A stretch of 64,000 nucleotides of DNA from Ganoderma boninense (Eukaryota > Basidiomycota > Agaricomycetes > Polyporales > Polyporaceae): positions 3,100,001 through 3,164,000 of the forward strand of contig CM035313.1 of assembly GCA_002900995.3 (NCBI GenBank). The letters run 5' to 3'. The notes under the pieces were generated by a model. It was given only the letters and a program-made list of their open reading frames with translations, searched no databases and was not told the origin of the DNA. The translations under genes were made by a program, and so were the position numbers. How positions within the stretch are numbered: position 1 is the stretch's first letter; the number at the start of each line of letters is the position of its first letter. Positions 34,590 to 45,018 of this stretch are shown in pieces.

Positions 34590-37326
34590 CTGGATCGTCC
34601 GAGCATCAGTCCCAGGATCAGAAGCCGCCCAGAGACTCCACAGTCCGGTTTGGCGAACGACATTCCCTGCCGTTTCCGGATGTCGCAGCGCAGCCCGCCA
34701 AGCGATGATGCTGGGACGCAACAACCGATCACAGGGAGTGGCGTCTCTGCCCCGCCGGCTAATTTCCCCTCCATGATGGTGCCGCACTTCCCCGCCGCCA
34801 GCCCCACACCGTTCGTTGTCTGCATCTTCTGCCCACTGGCCACTGGCACTGCACGTTCACGCCCGTCGGCCGACGTCTGCAAGTGCGGTGGCCCCGCAAG
34901 AAGCCCGTGTCGTGGTGGCAGGATCTCGTAACACAGTCAGTAAGGTTTGGTGCGATTAGAGGGTGGACTGATCTGGGGTGCATTTCCTGGGCGGCTGACG
35001 CTCGCATACCAACACCCGGCAAGTCGGCTTGTCGCGCTGAGACGCCGTGCGACTCCAAGACCACTCTCACCTTTGACGATGCCATTCCCGCATCTTCTTC
35101 CCGTGATGTATCTTGCACCGCTTCCCTCGCTTGCGGGCTTCTTGTTCCTGTCCCGCCGTCCACGGCTCCCCAGAATTCAGAACTGGTGCCGACCGCGAGT
35201 TTGCTCGTTCTCAGGCAGCTTGTAGTATGGAGCCGCGAAGTTAAGGAGACTCGCCCGCGGCCCTCCGCCTGGCTGGACTGTTCGGAGCACTGTGGTCAGC
35301 ACGAGACTGATTGAGCACACACCCTCTTCGCTTGGCGATCTCCGCGACACGCCTCGCGCACTCGAGTTTGCCGGGAGAGCTAACATGCTGATCGTCGTGG
35401 CCGACAAGGCTCGCGAGGTGCGAGTCGCTCGTTCCTGGTGAGGGTCAGCTGAGGGCGGGAGCAGTTGGAATGGTACTCAAGCGAGGGCGGCATGGTGAGA
35501 AGCCACGAGCAGTGGCGGAAAATTTTGTGACAGTCGAGTGCGTTTCAGAGGTTCCAGATGACCAGAATCAAGTAGTTGCAGTCTTCTTGGGTTTCGAGAC
35601 CAAAGTCAAAGTCATCGAAGCCTCCCGTCGACCCTGGCGTGGCGCCTGGACGTGGTCTCACATCCCGGCCATCTTCATTCGCACAATCGAACCGTATCGA
35701 AAAAGATGGGAATTGAATGCGAATGAAGACAGCGGGCGGGCACGAGACCCCCTTCAAGGCAAACGCTTTCCCATCTGGTGAACGCGTAAGATAGGGAAAC
35801 TCGACTTCAACACAACATTCTGACATCGTACCTCCCCGCGGGGACGAAACCTTCGAGTGCCTGTCGCCGTGAATGTGCGCGTTGCAGACTGGGGACTGCG
35901 TATGCGAGAGGAGTGCCGTATACGGCCGATCTCGGCTGATCTCTTTTCTCCAACCCCAATCGGGCGGTGGCGGCCTTGTGGCGGCACGCCCAGGGCACGC
36001 CGGAACCCGGATCGCCCTGCCCGGCGCCCTCGTCCCGTCGGGAAAATATATAGCTTCGCGGCGGGGAGTCGGCGACTCGGCGGGGGCGCAAGACAATTGT
36101 CTTGTCCAGCGCGTTCGCGCTGTTTCAGCGGGGAACGGGAGCCAAATTGAGTTGCGTGCCATGAGGAGGGCCGACGCGCGCCGAGCATCTCGGAGGGCCT
36201 CGGGCTTCCCGGCGCTTCGTGTGGGAGAAGCAAAATGGAATGACGTCATGTCCATGGACGTTTCAGTGCTTCGCAAGTTCGCGCAGGCTTGGGCAGATTG
36301 GTGGTGGGACACAAGTTGGAAGTCATGCCAACGAGCTCAATGGCGGATGGTCTGAGACTCTGTCGTCCTCCGTCGTCCGCCAACTGTGACAGTCTTCGTA
36401 AACACAAGCAGTGCTTATGACGTCGAGGGTTCCAGAGGTTGCGCTGACGCCACGGCGGGCACAGCAATCAGCTCGACAACACAACCACATAACCGCAGCG
36501 CATACGTCAACCTTGTCAAACTTTTCTCTCTTGCGCTCTCTGAACTGTTCCTGAGCGGTGGGAAGTCTTGAGAGGAGGGGATATACACGGGCCTCTGTGC
36601 CTCTGTGGGCTTTCGTGGCCACGACGTCGGCTGGCCCCGTGTTTGAATTTTGATCAGCGCCCCCATGGAGGGTTTGTGATGCGGAGGTGGATGGGACCGC
36701 TGATTTCGGTCATTCGCGTAGCACAGCCGGGAGTTTCTATAAGTTTCTATAGTGAGGTTCTGCTTTTTGTTTAGATCGGAATGCGGGGAAAACAGTTTAT
36801 ACATACGTTTAGCTCCAGCCGTCAAGGAACTTCGGAACTCCTTCCCCTTCCCTCCTGCAGCTCGGATTCTTGAACCCGATGACGTAGGTGTCTCGGATGT
36901 CCGACGGGCCGGTCTGACGACTTCACCGCCAACCATCCTCCAAGACAATACCGCAGGAGCGACGGCTCGGTTCATCTTTAAGCTCGCGGAAGCGATGAAT
37001 ATCCGCAGGTTATATGATGATCGTCTAACGTGCCTGGTGCGTGCCTGCGATCAAGAAAAGGTCATGGGTCAAGGCGAAAACTAAACGTTAACTAAATAGT
37101 AGGTACAAGGAAAGGTAAGCGGAGGCACGTCACAAGGAATGGCTTCCTCACGGGACCGGGCTTCTTCATCCGCCCTCCTTGAAGTGGTCTTCCTGTCAGT
37201 CCTTGATCCTGCGCAATCCTAGCGTCAGCCAGATAAGAAGAAAGATCGCCGTGCGGAAGACCTTATCCTCTCCTAAAAGATACAACCGTAGATGAAAACG
37301 CCGAAGTAGGTCACTTAAGAAGGCAA

Positions 37327-37904
37327 TAGGTGCGTAACGGCGCGAGCCCATCTTATGATGCGCCTCACGAGATCCTAAGTAGAAGGAAGGGCGCATATAG
37401 GTGGCAGGACGGTTAGTTTCCATGACGTCATAGAAGGGCGATCCAGGATAACGCTAGGATAATGCGGGAACACTGACACGGTAAGTATCCGAGTTGGACA
37501 ACGCACATCCATGGACGTCCACTGGGCGGGCGCGGTGCTACTGTGGTATCGTTAGAGACAGCGCGGTCTTACGACTTGTACAAAGCGTGGACGTCATCAT
37601 CCGTCCAACAACGAGGTTAGTGTCTGATATGTGGACACCGGTAAGTTGAGGTATCACAAGACTCGGGAGGGCGCTGCGTGCCTGTTTCTGAGGTCCAAGG
37701 GCATGATCCTGAGAGAAGTCGAGCCGCATTTGCCGGCAAATACCACGCAGGACCGATCATAACTGAGAAGCTCACCAGTAATCCTCCAAGTCCGAGGCTG
37801 TTTTGCAGAAGCCAGTGTTCGCATATATGCGCCCTTCCTGCTAGAACCTCGTGAGGCGCATGATAAGGATCATACAGGCTCGTATATATATGCCGTTACG
37901 CACC
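37327..37904. repeat. Imperfect inverted-repeat element (possible MITE)
   Basis: The left arm (37327-37400: TAGGTGCGTAACGGC, GAGCC, ATGCGCCTCACGAG, GAAGGAAGGGCGCATATA) matches the reverse complement of the right arm (37822-37904: CATATATGCGCCCTTCCT, CTCGTGAGGCGCAT, GGCTCGTATATATATGCCGTTACGCAC). Arms are about 75-80 bp with small gaps, enclosing about 420 bp without coding potential. That shape fits a non-autonomous terminal-inverted-repeat element, although no clear target-site duplication was seen, or a hairpin-forming transcript source. Confidence 0.65.
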
Positions 37905-38009
37905 CACTGCATTGTCGGACAGTGCAAGGCGGATCATGGTCAAAGGAAAAAAACGACATCAAGCCGAACTGTCGCGGTGGCCACCGTGGCAAAGCTGTGC
38001 CGGCTCCTA

Positions 38010-38047
38010 GGGCCGACCCGTGCCGATAGGGCCGACCCGTGCCGATA
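38010..38047 (+). repeat. 2 x 19-bp perfect tandem repeat
   Basis: GGGCCGACCCGTGCCGATA occurs twice head to tail, followed by the first five bases (GGGCC) of a third copy. The perfect identity suggests recent slippage. No gene overlaps it. Confidence 0.9.
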
Positions 38048-39320
38048 GGGCCGCGTCCTCAACCATTGAGTTTTTGCGTGGACGGCAGCTTCTTATGCGG
38101 TCCACACATTTGTTTCCTCTCGTCATGCTCACATCAGCCGATAACGTTGACGGACAATGGTCATACATGAACAGGAAACAATGTGAACAGCCTTTACAGG
38201 ACTCAGCCGTCCCAGTCGGGTAAGTTCTGCATCGACACTTTTAGCCTCGCGCAGCTGGTTGAACTACCTAATCTACCCTTCTCCAATACATCCAAACCTC
38301 GCCAGGGTCCGTGAATGCCCCTGCAGCGTTTTCTCAAAACGTTTCTGGGTATGCGCTAAAACGTCAGAGACAGGTGCAATGGAATTTGCGGCAAGTATCC
38401 GGAACTAGTCGAACGGAAGACCCCAGCCAGCGCGCGGCCTGTTCACATCTCTCCGCCACGGTTACAGTACGAGTGGGCCGGCATCCGACATCCTACAACA
38501 CACGAAGCGTTGCGCAGCGTCACCTCGTCATGTCCGCTTCGAGCTCAGTTGCCGGTCCTAATGTCGGCTTCCAAAGCACTCCGAAGAGACCGGAGTCTCG
38601 CGCGCTGGTATTATGCCGAATCTCCGGACTTGTCGTGGGCCTCAGTACGCGACGGAAACTCCCCGAGGCCGAGTGCCCAGCGGCTGTGTGGGCACGGGAA
38701 GACGAGAAGCATTGCAACAGGTCACCAACCCTCCGAGGCGACTCCGTGACGGGACGCGGTGCAGCTTCTTTATGGCCTGAGAGCTAAATCAGAAGAAGTT
38801 CGAAGCGTCTTGGGGTTAACACGGAACGCCTCCGACGTTGCTAGCCCTTCGCTGAGGCAGGAAAACAATGAAATGGTTACTGGCCACTACGCTTCGTTTC
38901 ATGGCACAGTGTCCGATCGAGCCGACAGTGCCTGCAGGCCGGTACGGAGTGGACTCTCGTGTTGCTCCGGGTAATCGGGATAAGGCGCATTCCACCCTGG
39001 ATTTTGGCGCACGGGGGAGGCACATCTTCAATGGATGCAGTGGCCTGAGCTCCAAGGCACCTATCAGCGCCTCGGAGCGGGTTACATACTTACTGTACCC
39101 ATCTGCAGGAGCCACGCTGGTGCAAGTTGGAGGAGGTCAGGCTGGCGCACGCCGCCGTAGAAGTTCCAGGTACCGGTAGATAGTATTGACATGGGCCCCG
39201 TACAACGTCCAGGCCGGGTTTTGCTACATTGACCGACGGCGGCGGCATGTGCAAAATACACCGCTCGTCGCCAGTAGTCAATAGCGGCGCTGCGCCACAA
39301 CCTCGTCGAGAACTTGGATT

Positions 39321-40709
39321 CTACAGCCGGGCGCGCGCTGACGACTCTATAGCTACAGGGCCATGTTCCTGTTCCTCTGCAAGGAACGCTTGCAGCGTCC
39401 TCTCGGGATGCGTCCAATGCGCCTGCCGCATCCGGCGCACGACCACATGCAATCGTAAGTGCGAGTCGAACACCAGAGCGGGCGCGCGACTCACGAAATG
39501 GTTCATGCCCCGCAGCCGCACGCTCGCCACCCGCCGCACACGCGCACCGCGCGCACCCGCGCGTCGGCGAGCTCGGCCTGGATCATCAGCGCCGCGTGCG
39601 GGCTCTCCCAAAACGCCATGTCGCACCACACATGGCGCACCCTCCACGTTGTCCCACACCCCCACGCGCCGCGCTCCGCGTCCGCGCCCCCGGCCCAAGA
39701 ACTGGGACTGGGACTGGGACTGGGGCTCGGGGGGCGGAGGTAGAGGGCGCGCCGCCAGAGCTCGCGGAAGAGCCCGCAGCGGTATCCGTCGAAGGCGAGG
39801 ATCTGGTCGGACCCCCCGCGGGCGACGGGCGCACGCGCGTTGAGGCGCTCCCGCTCCGCAGGGCTGAGTGTCGAGAGCGTCGGAGGGGGGTGCGCGAGCG
39901 GGGTCTTGTACTCGAGTGTGTCGACTGCCAGGGGGTGCCCGTGCGCGAAGTAGCCGGAGAACCAGCTCGGCGTGAGGGCCCGCCGGTCGCATCGCATCGC
40001 CAGCATGAACGCGTCGAAGTCTGTCGCGGGGCGCGCGTAGCCCAGCGTCGTGCTGGGGGTGTCTGGGCGGACGAGATGGCGGCATCGTGGTCAGCTGGGG
40101 CTGCAGAGACGACAAGGGGAGGAGGGGGGAGGGGTTGCGCATGTGCCAGTGGGCGTACCGTAGATGACGACGCGCCGGACGTACTCGCGTAGTTTCCGGC
40201 TGTGGGGGGATGAGGATACGTGCGCGAGGAAGGCGGTCATCCAGAGGCCTCCCATAGACCACCCGACGAGGACGATGCCGCCAGTAATAGTGTTTCTCCA
40301 CGGCTGTGCAGGGGGGATGGTCCCCTCCTTGACAAGCTCTGCGAGGAAGGCCGCAAATTCGAGTGTGCGATCCTTCATGAAACGCAACATCGAGGACCTG
40401 AGAGCGTCGAGGTCGGCCGTGCCAGGCGAAAGCTGTCTCCGCGCTTCCTCGGTGTACGGCTGGGCGCCGGGGTAGTCGCGTCGGTTGACGAGGATCAGTC
40501 GCGTTCCAAACTTGCGAGCATATGGGATCATCTTGGTAAATACACCTGACGAGCCGAGGGGTTAGACCACGCGGTGTCCTCAGGAGGGATGCAGGAGGGG
40601 ACGTACCGCTATGGTAGCCGTAGCCGTGCACAAAAACCAGCGTAGTGTAGTCGACCTCATTTGGAGCTCCGGAGTCGTGCAGTATGTGTAGGCCTGTCGC
40701 GCTAAGCAT
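39321..40709 (-). CDS. Alpha/beta-hydrolase fold protein
   Basis: A soluble hydrolase of unknown substrate. MLSATGLHILHDSGA starts the protein; TTLVFVHGYGYHSG supplies the oxyanion HG motif; then RLILVNRRDYPGAQPYT, the nucleophile elbow GIVLVGWSMGGLW (Ser about 40260), VRRVVIYGTPTG, DFDAFMLAM, SPAERERLNARAP, GGSDQILAFDGYR and FWESPHAALMIQAEL. The catalytic His region is MNHF, split by an intron, then AHWTHPERTLQAFL. Between ADARV and VRLRGMNHF (+ coordinates about 39530-39565) the frame must shift by one base. Start set at 40709, the first ATG; two introns lie near 40545-40610 and 40035-40155. Pro/Ser repeats (SPSPSPSPS) form a short insert near 39710. Family-level confidence is high, function open. 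Confidence 0.8.
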   Translation of the reverse strand: MLSATGLHILHDSGAPNEVDYTTLVFVHGYGYHSGTSPPASLLRTPRGLTPRLVRCIYQDDPICSQVWNATDPRQPTRLPRRPAVHRGSAETAFAWHGRPRRSQVLDVAFHEGSHTRICGLPRRACQGGDHPPCTAVEKHYYWRHRPRRVVYGRPLDDRLPRARILIPPQPETTRVRPARRHLRYAHWHMRNPSPLLPLSSLQPQLTTMPPSRPPRHPQHDAGLRAPRDRLRRVHAGDAMRPAGPHAELVLRLLRARAPPGSRHTRVQDPARAPPSDALDTQPCGAGAPQRACARRPRGVRPDPRLRRIPLRALPRALAARPLPPPPEPQSQSQSQFLGRGRGRGARRVGVWDNVEGAPCVVRHGVLGEPARGADDPGRARRRAGARGARVRRVASVRLRGMNHFVSRAPALVFDSHLRLHVVVRRMRQAHWTHPERTLQAFLAEEQEHGPVAIESSARARL

Positions 40710-41393
40710 GGTGCACAACCGCCGATGGCACGACGTCGAGAGGGCCTCCTGGACTAGCTCCTGTATTTATCTAACCTGCTCGTCCATAGCGGTCGAAACG
40801 TGCTTCAGCTCTACCGCTCCGAGATGATTGGCAATGCGCCACGCCATCGAGACATATGGATTCGGGCCACAGACTGGAGCTAGGGAGCATCTTGGTAAGA
40901 GCGACCTTTGGAACCGCGCAGAGAGAGGAATGGGGTGGCGCACGAGCGCGATCGTCCGATATGGCCGCGACATACGGATCCTGAAGTTGTCATAGCTCGT
41001 TGAAAATAGAAACAGAACAAGCAAGAGAGAAATGAACGCGCGTACTACGAGGTTGACTAGCTGGCTGGCGGTCAGTATCTTCCGCCAGGTATCTTGGTGG
41101 AGCTGAGCTTCGGGATAGGCTACAAAACGTCAGGCTACAAAACGTCGAACAAACGCAACCGGTGGCTAGCCTCAGCACATCCCGACTTCAGCACGAACAC
41201 GAATGACCATTGGTTACTGGAGAAACGTAAACACTGTCAGAGGGTTTCAACAACAACGGAATATGTACACACAAATAGAACAAGTCGGCGGAACCTGCGA
41301 GGTTCATAGCGTGTGCTCGAACGGTGCCACCTTACAAAGCCCGAGGTTAGTGTAGCCGCATACGCGCTGGACGGCAGTGCCGTTCTGTTCGCC

Positions 41394-41421
41394 CGTTCAA
41401 CGTTCAACGTTCAACGTTCAA
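41394..41421 (+). repeat. 4 x CGTTCAA tandem repeat
   Basis: Four perfect copies of the 7-base unit, followed by a degenerate fifth (CATTCCA). Simple-sequence repeat in non-coding DNA. Confidence 0.92.
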
Positions 41422-42353
41422 CATTCCACGTCAATGCTCGACAGTAGAAGCTTACTGGAGACGTCAGAGCAGGACTCGGACATCCAGATACTGTACCCTG
41501 CCGCCTGCGGCAGAATGCCGTCACACCGAACCACGGCCGTCCGCCACGCTCCGTGGACACACACAGGAAGGTCAGCGATAAGCCCACCGCGGCAATGGTT
41601 CCGAACATTCAAAACCAAAAGGCGGTCTAGAGCGTCGCATCATCGGCCAAGGAAACTTCCACTCACCCCTCCTGGACACCCACCTGACTGCATAATGCCA
41701 CCGCGACGACAGAACCTAAGCTTACCGCCGTTGGTTTCCAAGCTGACGCGCTCACTCCCCACTCCACACGCTAACGGTCGGCGGCTTCACGCGAGCAAAG
41801 GAAGCACATGCGACTCTTAAAACCTCTGGCAGTGGAAGCATGATAATATACACATAATGAAGCCAGTATTGCAGGAGATCTAGGGTACGTAATGCAGTGG
41901 GGGAGCAGGAGCGATGAGACGACATACGTGGCTTTTCTGGGGGGGTGAGTGATAGTCCGACGGGAGACGCAATGACAACGCGCATAAATACATCGGAGAC
42001 CTGAGCAAGAGCAAGGAGAGAAAAACAACAGAATGCGAAGAGAATAAAACAGAGCAAAAAACGAGGCCAACAAGGACAAGGACCAGGAGATGTCGGAGGG
42101 TGTCGGAGGGGGAATGGAGGGAATGAGAGCAGTGTCGGTCGGTCGATGTCGATTGTCGTTTTGCTGAAGCCGAAGAAATGTCGAATGCCGAGTGCCGAGT
42201 GATGATGGTGGGTGTCGCAAGCGGGAGAGTCGCCAGAGTAGATGTACAAGCAGAGAGGAGTGATGGATAGACAGAAAAGAAAATCTCACACAAGTATCCC
42301 AGTTGGTCGAGAATGTCGGAGCCGTGGGTGTTGTTGGCGAGGGAATGAAGGTG

Positions 42354-42379
42354 GTCGGTCAGTCGGTCGGTCGGTCGGC
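42354..42379 (+). repeat. GTCG tetranucleotide repeat
   Basis: Consecutive GTCG units with one interruption (GTCGGTCAGTCGGTCGGTCGG), shortly after the stop codon of the small gene at 42415. Likely in its 3' untranslated region. Confidence 0.85.
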
Positions 42380-42414
42380 GAGGTCGATCGAGATTCCGTG
42401 AGATCGAAGTAGGC

Positions 42415-43121
42415 CTAGTCGCTGTCGACGATCTCGATCGCGCCGCATTCCTCGCAGTGGGCCCACATCGACCTTCGCCCGTTGGGGCCAGCGGAACAGG
42501 CCATACGAAGCTTCGGAATCTGGGTGCAGTTTTGGCTACGGAAGCGAGGTGAGCTCAAACCGAGTAAAACGCGACGGCAACATCTACAGCATTTCGGGAA
42601 TGAGAATACTCACCCATGGTGCGTGAAGGTGTTGCCCCTCGGTTGCATGAGGCCAACGGACTTTTGGGAGGAGAAAGGAGTGGGGTCGGGGAACCCATGA
42701 GCGGTGATGCCCATGTAACTGTCGCAGTCGCTCGGGTACAGGTCGAAAACTGGGTAGAAAGCTGAGCATGCAACACACAGTCAAAACACGACATTGCGAC
42801 GCGTCGTCCGAGGGGGAGGGACTCACGAGAGTTGCGGGGGGAGTCTGACGTGGACGACGACGCATAGCTAACGTCCGAGGGGAGACGTGTGTGGAAGTGG
42901 TGAGCGGGAATGGTGAGGGGCTCGAGGTCGGAGACGGAGGCATCGGACATAGCTACGTCCGAGTCAAGGTCGGAGGAGTTGGGGAAGGGGATGAGCTTCT
43001 GCTGCTTCCCGTTCTGCACGCAGAGCGTTAGACGCGTGACGCGACTATATGCGGTATGCATGTGACGTACAGTGGGGGCGGCATCGTCGAACTCGTCAGA
43101 GAACTTCCTCTTGAGGGCCAT
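42415..43121 (-). CDS. Small conserved protein with C-terminal WAHCEECG motif
   Basis: I do not know its function. MALKRKFSDEFDD, then an intron and GKQQKLIPFPNSSDLDSDVAMSDAS: basic, KR-containing and acidic-Ser stretches typical of nuclear proteins. The third part has IPAHHFHTRLPSDVSYASSS, then after an intron FDLYPSDCDSYMGITAHGFPDPTPF, and the last exon gives CTQIPKLRMACSAGPNGRRS followed by MWAHCEECGAIEIVDSD and the stop. HCEEC plus the earlier cysteines could bind zinc. Four exons with clear GT-AG ends, though the join into the last exon is a base out and may hide an indel. I associate this terminal motif with short agaricomycete proteins of unknown role. Confidence 0.6.
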
Positions 43122-44198
43122 GGTGAGAGGGGGACGATGGGGGATGGAGACGGCGTCAAGGGAAAAGGGCGACGAGGGCCTGGCGGCAGTCGAGGATGAG
43201 AGGGGTTGAGGAAAGAGCTTGGGAGAGGAACCTCCTTCGCAATATAACACCTCTTTATTTGCTCATATTTGTTCCAAGAACGTAAGCCCAATTCTTTCCC
43301 ATTTTTAGTTTGATATTACCCGGTCCACGTCGGTCTGTCAAATGGCGATCTCTGGTTGGCTGACAGAAGCTCGCACCCCAATTTCTGGCAGTCGGAGTTG
43401 GAAAGTGGCGAAAATGATGCCGGTGTCTCGCCGTCAACTCCGCCGTCGTCACGGCGCTGTCACAGAAAGATGGGCGGGAGGAACGTGACATCGCGGGGAT
43501 GTGCGGCGGTCGAGAGCGGAGAACCACCTGGATCGCACTCAAGTCAGCGCGCTGACCGACCAAAGCAGGATGCCACACCGGCAGACCTTCCCCAAGACGC
43601 TGTAAGTTATGCGCATGAGAACTCATCATGAGAGCGCCGTCCAGTTTCCCCGACGACCTTCGGTCCCTCGGAACCATGTGCCACGGAGTCTCAACTGCTG
43701 GCGCGAACCGGACGTATCGACTGTGGCGGCTGTGGCGGCGGGCATCCCCTTCTATGCATCTGCGGGAATAGACAGTTCCAACGCAGCGTTACTCCGGCGC
43801 GTGGGTACAATTCCAATTACAGGCTTACCGCAATGCATAGCGGCAACCGAAATACTAGTTTTGAAAGGCATAGCCAGAGTTTGGCATGTAGATAGTGCAT
43901 ACCTCAAAGCCCAGGACGTCTGGTCCGCCTTCGCAAAGAACGTCTTACATTCGTAGGCATATCGAACCTTGCGAATACGGAAGTCTGGACCCTTTCTTGA
44001 CGTTCAGGGTGTAGGAGCCGCCAACGGTTAGATATATCCAGATACTGCGAGGGATACAAATACATTGTCTAATACGGCCGCGGATATTAGTGTCCCAACA
44101 ACGGGCAGCACATTTGGCAAGTAAGACTCACCTCCAAATAGTCTATATCGCACCGGCCCAGAGAACCCAAGAGTCAGAAGCAGAACCTCGACTTCGGG
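43122..44198. other. Spacer, no gene supported
   Basis: Holds the promoter of the small minus-strand gene (an AT-rich CTTTATTTGCTCATATTTG stretch at 43250-43270 is the only core-promoter-like sequence) and the 3' end of the Apq12-type gene. The open frame at 43255-43677 minus has no motif. Confidence 0.45.
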
Positions 44199-45018
44199 TT
44201 ACCGCGAAGACCCACGGCCCTTCGCATCCTGTTTCGTTTTTCGTCGTGAGCGCGACCCATCCTCGCCGTCAGCCGTCCCGACAAGCCCGCTCCCCTCGAC
44301 CGCGTCCTTGAGCGCGTCCCACCAACCAGTGCCCAGCGTGTCGCGCACCAGCCCAGTCACCTTCTGCACCGCCTCCTGCACCTCCTCGCCCAACCTCGCA
44401 GCGTCGTCCCGACCGGCCGTGTCCGGACTGTACTGCCAGTCGCGGTGCTTGTCCCAGCTCTCCCAAGCCTTCGGCCGCTCCCTCTCCTTCTCCTTCTCCC
44501 GCTGCCTCTGTGTCTGCTTCTTCGCCTTAGCTCCGGTGCGCGATCGTGGGGCGCCTGCTCGCCCGGCCTGCCCAGCCGACCCTTGGCCATCCGCGAGCCC
44601 GAGGAGGGCGTTGCTGAAGAACGAGAGGAGCCCGCCGCCATTGAACGGCCCGACGCCGTTCGCGCCGGCGTTCGCCACGAAGTAGCCGGCCCCTGCGGAG
44701 AGGGCGGCGAGGATGCCGCCCCACTTGACGAACCAGAACGCGGTGCGGATCATCCACCGGTCGTGCGGTAGAAGCTGACGAGGGCCAGGTACGCCGCGAG
44801 CAGGGTGATGAGCGGGGGCAGACTTTCTGGGCGTCCCAGTTCTGCGCGGCGGCGAGGGTGTAGACGAAGTTGAGGAGCGCGACGAAGACGGCGAGGGAGT
44901 GTGTTATGAGGCTCGCGGCGATGGAGTAAATCGGAGGAGGGAGGATGGAGGACAGGAAGGAGAGGAGAGTATCGAGGACGTTTTGCATGGTAGTGTCGTC
45001 GATGGCGTAATCCGCCAT
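44199..45018 (-). CDS. APQ12: Apq12-family nuclear-envelope membrane protein
   Basis: Apq12 in yeast sits in the ER and nuclear envelope and affects nuclear-pore assembly, membrane lipid state and mRNA export. Here MADYAIDDTTMQNVLDTLLSFLSSILPPPIYSIAASLITHSLAVFVALLNFVYTL gives the first hydrophobic block; LPPLITLLAAYLALVSFYRTTGWMIRTAFWFVKWGGILAAL the second, which is the most conserved. The rest is a basic, Gln/Lys/Glu-rich tail with WESWDKHRDWQYSP and a C-terminal amphipathic stretch GLVRDTLGTGWWDALKDAVEG. Two single bases seem missing, near 44822 (AQKV then LPPLIT) and near 44756 (RTTG then WMIRT). Assigning this gene to the family rests on the paired helices and the FYRTTGWMIRT block. Confidence 0.65.

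Larger units (their letters stand above)
34590..39320. other. Long spacer with small repeats, no confident gene
   Basis: Open stretches such as 35545-36312 (minus), 36415-36975 (minus), 36752-37084 (+) and 38311-38787 (+) have no family motif, no membrane or signal pattern and overlap each other on opposite strands. The interval contains the inverted-repeat element at 37327-37904 and a 19-bp tandem duplication at 38010-38047. AT content rises at 36700-37130 and 37860-37960. Confidence 0.4.
40710..42414. other. Spacer with short repeats
   Basis: 40710-41000 should hold the hydrolase promoter. CGTTCAA repeats sit at 41394-41421 and a GTCG repeat at 42354-42379. 41750-42290 is pyrimidine-rich on the minus strand in three open phases, which reflects composition; it lies just past the stop of the small gene on the same strand and is probably its 3' transcript end. 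No coding evidence. Confidence 0.45.

Noticed and set aside
35545..36312. 255-codon open stretch on the minus strand
   Set aside because: No motif, no hydrophobic pattern, no splice partners, and Arg/Pro/Ser-rich composition typical of GC-rich chance frames.
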